Part shown: in pieces, positions 1 through 6,685 of the stretch
How the letters are laid out: each line of letters begins with the position of its first letter
Numbering within the stretch: the stretch's first letter is position 1
Assembly: GCA_017408205.1 (NCBI GenBank)
Contig: JAFQVC010000091.1
Span: forward strand, 1 to 9,201
Origin: Clostridia bacterium
GTDB taxonomy: Bacteria > Bacillota > Clostridia > Monoglobales > Firm-18
Direction of reading: 5' to 3'
DNA length: 9,201 bases
The notes under the pieces: generated by a model
Databases searched by the model: none
The model's input: only the letters and a program-made list of their open reading frames with translations
What the model was told of the DNA's origin: nothing
Translations under genes and position numbers: made by a program

Positions 1-75
1 ACAAAGTTGCTTACGGAGGAAGAATACCAAAATGCAAAGAAACATATTATAGAGGGTTATAAAAATGAGCATTAA
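1..75 (+). CDS. C-terminal fragment of an unidentified upstream gene
   Basis: Frame 1 is open from the left edge to a TAA at 73-75 and would encode about 24 residues ending LTEEEYQNAKKHIIEGYKNEH. This is a charged, helix-forming stretch that looks like an ordinary cytoplasmic protein C-terminus. It overlaps the start of the next gene by 11 bases, a typical translational-coupling arrangement inside an operon. The fragment is too short to identify a family. Frame 3 is also open, to a stop at 60-62, but its translation is less protein-like, so the choice of frame is inference. Confidence 0.5.
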   Translation, partial: TKLLTEEEYQNAKKHIIEGYKNEH

Positions 76-877
76 ATTAGTTGGCTTTGATTTGGACGGC
101 ACTATGCTGTCGCATAACGGCAGTGTTACGCCTTATACATACGAAACCCTTTTAAAAGCTAAGGAAAAAGGGGTTTATTTAGTTCCTGTAACAGGCAGGG
201 CAATGTGCGAAACAAAAGGCGTTCTTCCAAAACTTCCCGTAAGATATCTTGTTGCAGTAAACGGGGCGGTTATTTATGATTTGGAACAAAATAAAATAAT
301 ACACAAAGTTCTTCCCAATCAGGAAAAACTTCTTGAAAAATTAGAAATCGCACTTACTCTTGATGCCTACATAGAAGTATATTGCGGTGAAATATACACT
401 AGTCAGTATTACTATGACAATATGGAAAAACTGGGTATGCGACCTCACTTGGTTGATATAATAAAAAGCACTAGAACAGTAGTGCCCGACTTGTATGCCG
501 AAATAGAAAAAAGAAAACAGGCAGAAAAAATAAATATATGGTTCAGGGATGACGAGCACAAAGACAAATATCAGCATTTGTTTAAAGACGAAGAATATTT
601 TTCCCATACGAGTGCTTTTGTAGGTGCATTGGAAGTGGGAGTTAAAAATATGGACAAAGGTATGGGCATATCTATGATTGCCGACATACTTGGTGTAAGT
701 AAAGAAGAAACAATGGCAATAGGCGACGCGTCAAACGACATTCCTATGATTGAGTGGGCGGGCGTTGGCGTTGCTATGGGCAATGCATCAGATGAAGTAA
801 AAAATATATCTGATGTTGTTGCATTAACTAACCGTGAAGACGGTGCGGCAAAAATTATTGAACAATTATGCTTTTAA
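65..877 (+). CDS. Cof-type HAD-IIB family hydrolase (sugar-phosphate phosphatase-like)
   Basis: Predicted cytoplasmic Mg-dependent phosphatase of the haloacid dehalogenase superfamily, Cof/YidA-like subgroup, 270 aa, the normal length for that group. All four HAD motifs are visible: motif I DLDGT at residues 9-13 (nucleophile Asp9, acid/base Asp11); motif II Thr43 in VPVTGR; motif III Lys198 in MDKG; motif IV GDASND at 220-225 with Asp221 and Asp225 for the metal. The roughly 110-residue segment between motifs II and III is the C2-type cap that decides substrate. Family members usually dephosphorylate sugar phosphates or flavin/PLP phosphates; the substrate here cannot be read from sequence. 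A GAGGG-type ribosome site (51-56) precedes the ATG. The start overlaps the end of the preceding gene, and the stop lies 16 bases before the dehydrogenase gene, so the three are probably one operon. The family call is secure and the sugar role is inferred from neighbours. Confidence 0.93.
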   Translation: MSIKLVGFDLDGTMLSHNGSVTPYTYETLLKAKEKGVYLVPVTGRAMCETKGVLPKLPVRYLVAVNGAVIYDLEQNKIIHKVLPNQEKLLEKLEIALTLDAYIEVYCGEIYTSQYYYDNMEKLGMRPHLVDIIKSTRTVVPDLYAEIEKRKQAEKINIWFRDDEHKDKYQHLFKDEEYFSHTSAFVGALEVGVKNMDKGMGISMIADILGVSKEETMAIGDASNDIPMIEWAGVGVAMGNASDEVKNISDVVALTNREDGAAKIIEQLCF

Positions 878-893
878 TTAAGGAGAGTTAAAT

Positions 894-2174
894 ATGAAAA
901 AATTATCACTAATACTGATAGGCGGGGGAGACAGAGGAAGCAGTTATTTAAAATATCTGCAAAACAACCCCGAAAAATTTCAGTTGGTAGGTCTTGCAGA
1001 GCCCGTTAAAGAAAAAAGAGAATATTTAAGAGATTTGTATAACGTGCCTGCGGACAAATGCTTTGAAATTTATGAGGAAATTCTGAAACTTCCCAAATTT
1101 GCAGATATCGCTATGATTTGCACTCAGGATAAAATGCACTATGAGCCCGCTATGATGGCAATTGAGAAAAAGTACGATTTGCTTTTGGAAAAGCCCGTTG
1201 CGGCAACTGCAAAAGAATGTTTTGATATATCTGACGCCGCACAGAAGAATGGCGTAAAAGTCCTTGTCTGCCACGTTTTAAGATATACGCCCTTTTATAA
1301 AACACTAAAAGCATTTATAGACAGCGGACGCCTTGGCGAAATCACAAATATTTCACATACCGAAGGCGTTGGCAACATACATATAAGCCACAGTTATGTA
1401 AGAGGCAACTGGAGAAAACTTTCCGAGTCAACTCCTATGATTCTTGCAAAATGCTGTCACGATACAGACTTATTATTGTGGCTTGTGGGCGAACCCTGTA
1501 AAAAAGTTCAGTCCTTTGGTACTCTTGCGTATTTCTGTGAAAAAAATGCACCCGAAGGTGCACCCAAAAGATGTCTTGACGGTTGCAAACATAAAGATAC
1601 CTGCTTCTATTATGCACCTTCTCTTTATAAAATTGACACCGCAGAAGTACAGCACTTCAGAGCAATAGTTGCAAATAAATTCAACCCCACAGATGAGGAA
1701 GTGGATGAAATATTAAAAACTTCTCCTTACGGAAGATGCGTATATCATTGCGATAACGATGTTGTTGACAGACAGATTGTTACAATGCAGTTTGGTGACG
1801 ATAAAGTAATGTCACTTACAATGTCGGGTTTCTGCAAAGGCGGAAGAGTTACAAATATTATGGGAACAAAAGGCGAAATCAATGCCAATATGGAAAACCA
1901 GTCAATAGAGTTTTATGATTTCGCTACGATGAAAAAAGAAGAAGTGTTTGAGGCAGATAAAAACTTCGACCAGACAATTGCAGGAGGTCACGGCGGCGGT
2001 GACGCGGGTATTATGGCAGACCTTTATGAGTACATTGCAAACAATAACCCGTCTGACTCCATTTCAGACATTTCCGTTTCCTGTATGAGCCACCTTATCG
2101 CTTTTGCCGCAGAAGAAGCAAGAGTAAAGGGAACAGTAATAGATATGGCAGAATATACAAACAATTTAAAATAA
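894..2174 (+). CDS. Gfo/Idh/MocA family NAD(P)-dependent oxidoreductase with a Cys-rich insert
   Basis: Predicted cytoplasmic sugar or cyclitol dehydrogenase, 426 aa, somewhat longer than the 330-390 aa usual for the family. The N-terminal Rossmann fold starts at once, with a glycine-rich nucleotide loop (GGGDRGS, residues 10-16) and the acidic tip of strand 2 at LAEP (Glu36). The family signature EKP is at 99-101 (Lys100 catalytic). The C-terminal alpha/beta domain has the conserved H-x-x-D before a WLVG segment (His189, Asp192). Between about 205 and 290 is an extra segment with clustered cysteines (Cys227, Cys231, Cys237, then Cys282 and Cys286, with His233 and His285 nearby), which suggests a bound metal or a structural site. 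The Shine-Dalgarno AAGGAGAG (880-887) sits 8 bases before the ATG. It lies 16 bases after the HAD gene and is followed directly by a terminator. The exact substrate is unknown. Pairing with the aminotransferase at 7898 suggests keto-sugar formation, which is inference. Confidence 0.93.
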   Translation: MKKLSLILIGGGDRGSSYLKYLQNNPEKFQLVGLAEPVKEKREYLRDLYNVPADKCFEIYEEILKLPKFADIAMICTQDKMHYEPAMMAIEKKYDLLLEKPVAATAKECFDISDAAQKNGVKVLVCHVLRYTPFYKTLKAFIDSGRLGEITNISHTEGVGNIHISHSYVRGNWRKLSESTPMILAKCCHDTDLLLWLVGEPCKKVQSFGTLAYFCEKNAPEGAPKRCLDGCKHKDTCFYYAPSLYKIDTAEVQHFRAIVANKFNPTDEEVDEILKTSPYGRCVYHCDNDVVDRQIVTMQFGDDKVMSLTMSGFCKGGRVTNIMGTKGEINANMENQSIEFYDFATMKKEEVFEADKNFDQTIAGGHGGGDAGIMADLYEYIANNNPSDSISDISVSCMSHLIAFAAEEARVKGTVIDMAEYTNNLK

Positions 2175-2205
2175 AAGAAGACGCCACAGGGCGTCTTCTT
2201 TTTTT
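2175..2205 (+). terminator. Bidirectional rho-independent terminator between convergent genes
   Basis: There is a perfect 11-bp stem, AAGAAGACGCC (2175-2185) with GGCGTCTTCTT (2190-2200), an ACAG loop, and a run of seven T (2199-2205). Read on the other strand the same stem is followed by TTTTATTTT, so it can also stop transcription of the - strand gene. It fills nearly the whole gap between the + strand stop (2172-2174) and the - strand stop (2204-2206). Confidence 0.95.
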
Positions 2206-5200
2206 ACATTTCAACTTTAATTTGTGATACTTTAGTTAAGTCAATATCTTTAGTTGTAAGTACTCCGTCTTTTGCAACATAAAGAGTATGTGTGCCTGAG
2301 CCGACAACAGAAATCACATTGTTGTTTACATCTGTTACTACTGCATCTTCCGAGACAATCCACGCCGCAACGTTATCTTTAGAAACTACTTTTACCATTG
2401 TGCCAAAAGGTATTTCCAAATCAAATGATGCACCGTTCAAAAGCAATGTTGCTTTTCTGTTTACGTCTTCATAGTTGTACCAGTCTGTAGCAATAAGGTA
2501 AGTATCCATAGTACCGTCGTCACGCTGATACATTGTGAAGTTAACGTTGTTGTTGCAGGAAACAAACATATTTTCTTTGCTGTTGTTACTGTCGCTGCAC
2601 ATACAGATTGCATTGTCAAAAATTTCTGCAGCCACATTGTCGTAGGGGTATTCTTTACAGTTTACAAATACAAGCGTGCCGTTTTCAACCTGTTTTTTTG
2701 CGAGTAACGGTAAACCGTCATCTGTTGCAACAAGAGTTTCGAAATCAACTGATAAGCCCTTGTTTACAATAACGTCCTTGCCGTTATATGTTGATTTCAC
2801 AAAGGCGTTTTTGTCTTTTGCAATAATGTCTGCAAGTTCGCAGTCAAGATACTTGTGGTTAAGAGCCAGAACGTCATCTCTTCTGGTTGTGACTGACAAA
2901 TGAGGCCAGCCGATAATTAATGTTCCGCCGTCTTTAACATACTGCAATATCTTTTCGCTGTCTTCGGGTTCCATTTTGTTAAAGCCCGCAAAGGACAACG
3001 TTTTGTATTTTTGAAGTTTCTCTTTTGTGCATTCGATTGGAACTATGTCAACGTTACCTCTCGGTGTTCCTGTATAGAAACCAAGGGGTTTGTCGTCTGT
3101 GCAGGGTTTACATCCTATGTGACCAACGTGAGTCATGGGATAGAAGTTTTTAAGTAAATCCCAACTCTTTTCGGGTGCATCTTCGGGCATATTCATGTGG
3201 CCGAAAGTGCTGTAAGGGAAGAAACATTCCCAACCGTCATATTTACCTGAAATAAAGGCGAATGGTGTGTAGAACTTACCTGCTCTTGTGTTTAATGATA
3301 CATATCTGTAAAAATCCTGTTGGTTTGCAAGAAGATTTTTGCAGGCGATGTCATTTCTTGAGTGGTAGGTGTAATGCTCCTCCATATGCCAGAAGCCCTC
3401 TTCGGTATTTATTTCGGTATAACCGTTTGTGTAAGAGGTATAAACCGCAAGGCGGTGACGGCGTTTTTTACCCTCTGTGTTGTGGGGGTAAGTTGACCAT
3501 TGTACTGCAAGGTGAGAGCCGAATACGGGTTTGTCATAGCAATACGCCGCACCTCTGTTTGCAGCACCAAGGGGGTCCTGAGGACCGTCCATTAATTCTG
3601 CACCTGACCAGTCGTACCCTGCCTGGAAGAAATATTTAAAGTGGGTTGTAGGACCTGTGTGCCTTGTTGTTGTGTGCTTTGATTTTCTTAAGTTTTCCAC
3701 ATAAGTTTTTGCCGCTTCTTCCATATCGTCGGTAGTTGACGGGAGTTTATAAAGATATACAGCACCGTCTTTTTCTATATAGTTACTGTAATTGTTTCTT
3801 ACGTCTAAAAGTTCGTAATCTGTTCTGCTTAATATTCCCCAGAACTCATTTCGTAATTTTGCTATCGGGTTTTGTGTGAAATCTCTGGGGCCCCAGTAAC
3901 CATACTGTCCGTCGTGTTCGTGATTTTGTCTTCCCAAGAAACTTTTTGTTTTTATTGTTTCGGCTTTGGGGTTGCAGTGCGAGCCCTGAAAATCACGTCC
4001 GTCAACAATTTCGGGGTATTTTACGCCTAATTTGTCAAGACGATTTGCAAATGTGTTCCATATTTTTTCGTCAACACGTCTGCCGCCGCCCCATCTGTAA
4101 ACGTTACGGATGGTAAGCAGGTTACCAACATGCTCTGACATATACCATGTAAGGTAATCGTCCATATCCTGTGTACTTTCGTGGTTTATGTAAATCATAT
4201 CACCGCTGCCTGTTATTACCCCGTCGTCCTGCTTTTCTATTACTCTTTCGACTATGCATTTTTCACCGTTTAATGTAAGTTCGGCGTTTGTAACGGGTTT
4301 TAGTGCTTCAAATATGAAAATGTTAAGACCTGATTCTTTAAAGGTCTGAGGGTGAGCCAGAATAACCTGTTCGTCGCATTTGGGAACAACGGTAGTATCG
4401 GGTTTTTCGGTTCTAATAAGTATTGCATTTTTTCGTCCTATGTATGCTGTTTCGGGACAAGCAAGGATTACCAAATCTTTTGCATCCTTTACATAGTAAC
4501 CGATGTCTTTTATTCTCATTGATACGGGATGTTTTTCGGAAAGGGTAATTTCTATGGTGTTTTTGCCCGGTTTCAAGGATTTTTCGGGCAAATCTATTTC
4601 AAATTCCGAAAATCTGTGGCAACGTTCAAACAGTTCTCCGTCAAACACCTTTTTGCCATTTGCTTTAATTAAGAATTTTGGCCACTCTTTTTTTGAAAGG
4701 TTGTTGCTTATCCAGGACCATTTGTCGTGGTTGGGTAAAATTTGTGCAAAATCAGGAAGCATATTTCCGTATGCATCAATATACATTAAAGGACGTTCAA
4801 AATATAATTCGCCTGAATAGTTGTACGCTTCCAGGTAAAAGTTCATATATTTTACTTCTTTTTCAGGTACGATAATGTCCTTTGCAAATTCTGTCCAGTC
4901 AAAAGTACCCTCAGGAATATTGATGGTATGTGTTTCGTGAGGAACGGGGGACAGGTCTTCCTGTTTACGTTCATTATGATAATAAACTTCTGCAGTAAAT
5001 CTTACATATCCGCCCTCGTGTATTTTTAGTTTTTTTGCTTTTGCAGAAATACCGAATTTCCAGTTTTCGTCGTAAAAAACACCGATTCGGCAATAAGACA
5101 TTACGGGCACCCAATTAAGTTTATGTAATACTGATTTGGGATATATAACCTTTTCTTCTGAAGAAAGGTCAAGGCAGTAATTGTCTTTTTGGGACATTTC

Positions 5201-5419
5201 TTTGTTCAGGCAGTCCTCGATTGACATATATATACTTGAACAATCGGGCTCGCTGTTATAAAAATAAAACATTCCTGACTCGCCACGGAACTGCAAACGG
5301 TGTGCTTTGTTGACAGTGTCCTCTTTGTCAGCAGAAAATTTAAAACTTACAGTTTCTCCGCTTTTGATGGTAAAATCGTCTCCTAAATCTACAATTTGTC
5401 TGAATGGATAATAACTCAT
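2204..5419 (-). CDS. Large multidomain glycoside-hydrolase-like protein, family not assigned
   Basis: The protein has 1071 residues from the ATG at 5419; numbering here is from that Met. No signal peptide or membrane segment is seen, so it is probably cytoplasmic. Regions read by eye: beta-rich N-terminus; a CBM-like beta-sandwich around 120-215 (PEGTFDWTEF at 169-178 followed by an ELYFERP strand, the usual pattern of such modules); a second beta region around 245-300 (NG.. and LKPGKNTIEITL) like GH2-type sugar-binding domains; an Ig-like segment around 310-395; a large central region around 400-790 rich in W, Y, H, D and E, probably the catalytic barrel; a GH42-type amidotransferase-like domain around 797-870 (YVKDGGTLIIGWPHL); and a C-terminal beta domain. 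Candidate acids are Glu608 (GAELMDG) and Glu669, Glu673 and Glu674 (TEINTEEGFW), which are guesses. The longest open frame starts at a GTG (5428), but that codon is part of the AGGAG ribosome site, so ATG 5419 is preferred. It is divergent from the CE15-like esterase. A non-catalytic role cannot be excluded. Confidence 0.75.
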   Translation of the reverse strand: MSYYPFRQIVDLGDDFTIKSGETVSFKFSADKEDTVNKAHRLQFRGESGMFYFYNSEPDCSSIYMSIEDCLNKEMSQKDNYCLDLSSEEKVIYPKSVLHKLNWVPVMSYCRIGVFYDENWKFGISAKAKKLKIHEGGYVRFTAEVYYHNERKQEDLSPVPHETHTINIPEGTFDWTEFAKDIIVPEKEVKYMNFYLEAYNYSGELYFERPLMYIDAYGNMLPDFAQILPNHDKWSWISNNLSKKEWPKFLIKANGKKVFDGELFERCHRFSEFEIDLPEKSLKPGKNTIEITLSEKHPVSMRIKDIGYYVKDAKDLVILACPETAYIGRKNAILIRTEKPDTTVVPKCDEQVILAHPQTFKESGLNIFIFEALKPVTNAELTLNGEKCIVERVIEKQDDGVITGSGDMIYINHESTQDMDDYLTWYMSEHVGNLLTIRNVYRWGGGRRVDEKIWNTFANRLDKLGVKYPEIVDGRDFQGSHCNPKAETIKTKSFLGRQNHEHDGQYGYWGPRDFTQNPIAKLRNEFWGILSRTDYELLDVRNNYSNYIEKDGAVYLYKLPSTTDDMEEAAKTYVENLRKSKHTTTRHTGPTTHFKYFFQAGYDWSGAELMDGPQDPLGAANRGAAYCYDKPVFGSHLAVQWSTYPHNTEGKKRRHRLAVYTSYTNGYTEINTEEGFWHMEEHYTYHSRNDIACKNLLANQQDFYRYVSLNTRAGKFYTPFAFISGKYDGWECFFPYSTFGHMNMPEDAPEKSWDLLKNFYPMTHVGHIGCKPCTDDKPLGFYTGTPRGNVDIVPIECTKEKLQKYKTLSFAGFNKMEPEDSEKILQYVKDGGTLIIGWPHLSVTTRRDDVLALNHKYLDCELADIIAKDKNAFVKSTYNGKDVIVNKGLSVDFETLVATDDGLPLLAKKQVENGTLVFVNCKEYPYDNVAAEIFDNAICMCSDSNNSKENMFVSCNNNVNFTMYQRDDGTMDTYLIATDWYNYEDVNRKATLLLNGASFDLEIPFGTMVKVVSKDNVAAWIVSEDAVVTDVNNNVISVVGSGTHTLYVAKDGVLTTKDIDLTKVSQIKVEM

Positions 5420-5423
5420 TATA

Positions 5424-5432
5424 CTCACTCCT
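5424..5432 (-). promoter_or_regulatory. Ribosome binding site that fixes the start of the large hydrolase-like gene
   Basis: On the - strand AGGAGTGAG is followed by TATA and ATG at 5419, so the AGGAG core lies 8 bases before that ATG. The in-frame GTG at 5428-5426 uses the last G of AGGAG and so cannot serve as a start. This removes three residues from the longest open frame. Confidence 0.85.
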
Positions 5433-5443
5433 ATCTTGCGGAC

Positions 5444-5472
5444 ATTATACCATTAACTTTATGCAATGTCAA
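5444..5472 (-). promoter_or_regulatory. Consensus sigma-A promoter for the large hydrolase-like gene
   Basis: On the - strand TTGACA (5472-5467), a 17-bp spacer and TATAAT (5449-5444) match the consensus exactly. A TGG just before the -10 adds an extended -10 element. The predicted start near 5437 leaves a leader of only about 18 bases that is mostly ribosome site. Such a strong promoter implies control by a repressor or another factor, because constitutive high expression of a 1071-aa enzyme would be costly (inference). Confidence 0.88.
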
Positions 5473-5481
5473 CGAAATTGA

Positions 5482-5510
5482 TTGACTTTGAACATTAAAA
5501 GTGATATTAT
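5482..5510 (+). promoter_or_regulatory. Near-consensus sigma-A promoter for the CE15-like esterase
   Basis: TTGACT (5482-5487), a 17-bp spacer and TATTAT (5505-5510) give 5/6 matches in each box. The predicted start is near 5517, giving a leader of about 14 bases before the ATG at 5531. The -35 box lies only 9 bp from the -35 box of the opposing promoter, and the two hexamers form an inverted repeat (GTCAA at 5468-5472, TTGAC at 5482-5486). Joint regulation of the divergent pair is therefore plausible. Confidence 0.82.
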
Positions 5511-5518
5511 GAATCTGC

Positions 5519-5525
5519 GAGGTGA
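5519..5525 (+). promoter_or_regulatory. Ribosome binding site that fixes the start of the CE15-like gene
   Basis: GAGGTGA lies 5 bases before the ATG at 5531. The in-frame GTG at 5522-5524, which begins the longest open frame, is inside this motif and only about 5 bases after the predicted transcription start. ATG 5531 is therefore taken as the real start. Confidence 0.82.
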
Positions 5526-5530
5526 ATACA

Positions 5531-6628
5531 ATGAAATTACAAAAAATATTAAAGGAAAGAAACCTTCCTGATTTACTGTCCAAAGAGGAAATGATGAAGA
5601 TATTGCTTGATAACGAGTACGGTTATGTACCTGACACTCCTTACGGTGTTTATTACTCTGAACCAAATGTTCTTCACGGCGGTTTGCTTTGCAGAACTGT
5701 ACAGTATTCAACTGTTAATTTGACAGTTACAACACCTTACGGGGTACATACTTTCCCTATTCACAGAATACTTCATACTGACGGACAAAAACGCCCGTTT
5801 TTTGTGTTTATAAATTTCTATACCCAGATGCAGGAATTTATTTTCCCTGTCGAAGAGGTAATGGAGGGAGATTTTGACGTACTTTATGTAAAATATGACG
5901 ACATTACTACCGATGACAGAGATTTTACAAATGGTATTGCAGGTGTGCTATTGCCAAAGGGCCAGGAAACAGACACCACCTGCGGTAAAATACGTCTCTG
6001 GGCGTGGGCTTTAAGCAGAGTCCTTGATTATGCTGAAACTATCCCCACTCTTGATATGGACAATGCGGCAGTTATAGGTCATTCACGACTTGGCAAAACC
6101 GCTCTTGTTGCAGGTATGACGGACAGTCGCTTCAAATATGTTATGTCTAACGACTCGGGATGCAGCGGTGCGGCACTTACAAGGGGAAGCATGGGTGTAA
6201 CGGGTGAAATCGGTCCCTTTGGTGAGTCAAGCGAAACAATAAGAAGAATAGTTTCATTTTTCCCTCACTGGTTTTGCAAAAAGTATCAGGAATATGCGAA
6301 AACAAATATTCCCGACATATTTGACCAGCACTTTTTAGTTGCGTCAATAGCACCGAGATTTGCTTATGTTGCCTCTGCAACAATGGACGACTGGGCAGAC
6401 CCTGTGTCAGAATTTTTAACTTGCGTTGCGGCTACACCCGCTTACGAAAAAATGGGACTTAAAGGTCTTGTTTGTAACGATGAAATTCCTGCAGGCGGAG
6501 AGTTTTTCCATGAAGGAAGAATCGGGTACCACAAAACAAACGGGGCCCACATGATATCACGTCACGACTGGAAGAGATATATGGATTATATAAAATTACA
6601 TAAAGACGAAAAGGTTGACAACAAATAA
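5531..6628 (+). CDS. CE15-like (glucuronoyl esterase-type) alpha/beta-hydrolase, cytoplasmic
   Basis: Predicted serine esterase of 365 aa (numbered from ATG 5531). The nucleophile elbow GHSRLGK at 183-189 (Ser185, then Arg186 and Lys189) matches the G-x-S-R-x-G-K motif typical of carbohydrate esterase family 15. It is followed 23 residues later by Asp208 in SNDSGCSGAAL, where CE15 enzymes carry their canonical acid. Asp290 in DDWADP may be the alternative acid seen in some bacterial members. The catalytic His is most likely His340 in GAHMISRHDW. CE15 enzymes cleave glucuronate esters linking lignin to glucuronoxylan or other uronate esters, and characterised members are mostly secreted. Here the N-terminus (MKLQKILKERNLPDLL) is charged with no signal peptide, so an imported oligosaccharide or small ester is a more likely substrate (inference). 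It is divergent from the large hydrolase-like gene and followed by the ROK regulator. A relative with acetyl-esterase activity is possible. Confidence 0.85.
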   Translation: MKLQKILKERNLPDLLSKEEMMKILLDNEYGYVPDTPYGVYYSEPNVLHGGLLCRTVQYSTVNLTVTTPYGVHTFPIHRILHTDGQKRPFFVFINFYTQMQEFIFPVEEVMEGDFDVLYVKYDDITTDDRDFTNGIAGVLLPKGQETDTTCGKIRLWAWALSRVLDYAETIPTLDMDNAAVIGHSRLGKTALVAGMTDSRFKYVMSNDSGCSGAALTRGSMGVTGEIGPFGESSETIRRIVSFFPHWFCKKYQEYAKTNIPDIFDQHFLVASIAPRFAYVASATMDDWADPVSEFLTCVAATPAYEKMGLKGLVCNDEIPAGGEFFHEGRIGYHKTNGAHMISRHDWKRYMDYIKLHKDEKVDNK

Positions 6629-6644
6629 CAGATTATGATATAAT
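6615..6644 (+). promoter_or_regulatory. Consensus promoter of the ROK regulator gene
   Basis: TTGACA (6615-6620), an 18-bp spacer and TATAAT (6639-6644) with an upstream TG (6636-6637) form a perfect extended -10 promoter. The -35 box overlaps the last codons of the CE15-like gene, so the regulator can be transcribed independently of it. The predicted start is near 6651. No terminator separates the two genes, so read-through from the esterase promoter is also possible. Confidence 0.85.
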
Positions 6645-6663
6645 TAATGCAATGGATAAATTA
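6641..6663 (+). promoter_or_regulatory. Candidate ROK operator overlapping the ROK promoter
   Basis: An inverted repeat, TAATTAAT - 7 bases - ATAAATTA, has arms complementary at 7 of 8 positions. It overlaps the -10 box and the predicted transcription start, the usual place for an autorepressor site. A near copy lies upstream of the aminotransferase gene (7846-7868). AT-rich palindromes of about 20-25 bp are known ROK (NagC/Mlc, XylR) operators. Assignment to this regulator is inference. Confidence 0.5.
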
Positions 6664-6670
6664 ATTGTGA

Positions 6671-6679
6671 AAGGAGGAG
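6671..6679 (+). promoter_or_regulatory. Strong ribosome binding site before a GTG start
   Basis: AAGGAGGAG lies 6 bases before GTG at 6686 (the AGGAGG core ends 8 bases before). This near-perfect anti-16S match supports the GTG as the true start of the ROK gene, rather than the internal ATG (Met11, 6716), which has no comparable motif. Confidence 0.85.
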
Positions 6680-6685
6680 AAACTC

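Noticed and set aside
3..62. Frame 3 as the tail of the upstream gene
   Set aside because: Its translation is less protein-like than frame 1, and frame 1 gives a natural 11-base overlap with the HAD gene. The choice is not certain.
1547..1562. TGCACC-CGAA-GGTGCA hairpin
   Set aside because: It lies inside the dehydrogenase gene, has no T-run, and follows from the codons for an APEGAP stretch.
3262..3639. 125-codon open frame on the + strand opposite the large hydrolase-like gene
   Set aside because: It is Cys/Arg-rich with no recognisable fold or ribosome site, and lies wholly antisense to a clearly coding frame.
5466..5480. Catabolite-repression (cre)-like sequence centred on a CG within the - strand -35 box
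   Set aside because: It keeps the TG and central CG but misses three of the constrained positions of the cre consensus, so it is not better than chance in AT-rich DNA.
5454..5481. Possible third copy of the ROK operator in the divergent promoter region
   Set aside because: ATGCAATG is shared with the 6641-6663 site and a TAACTTTAT half-site is present, but the half-site needs an extra base and the right arm matches at only about 2 of 8 positions.
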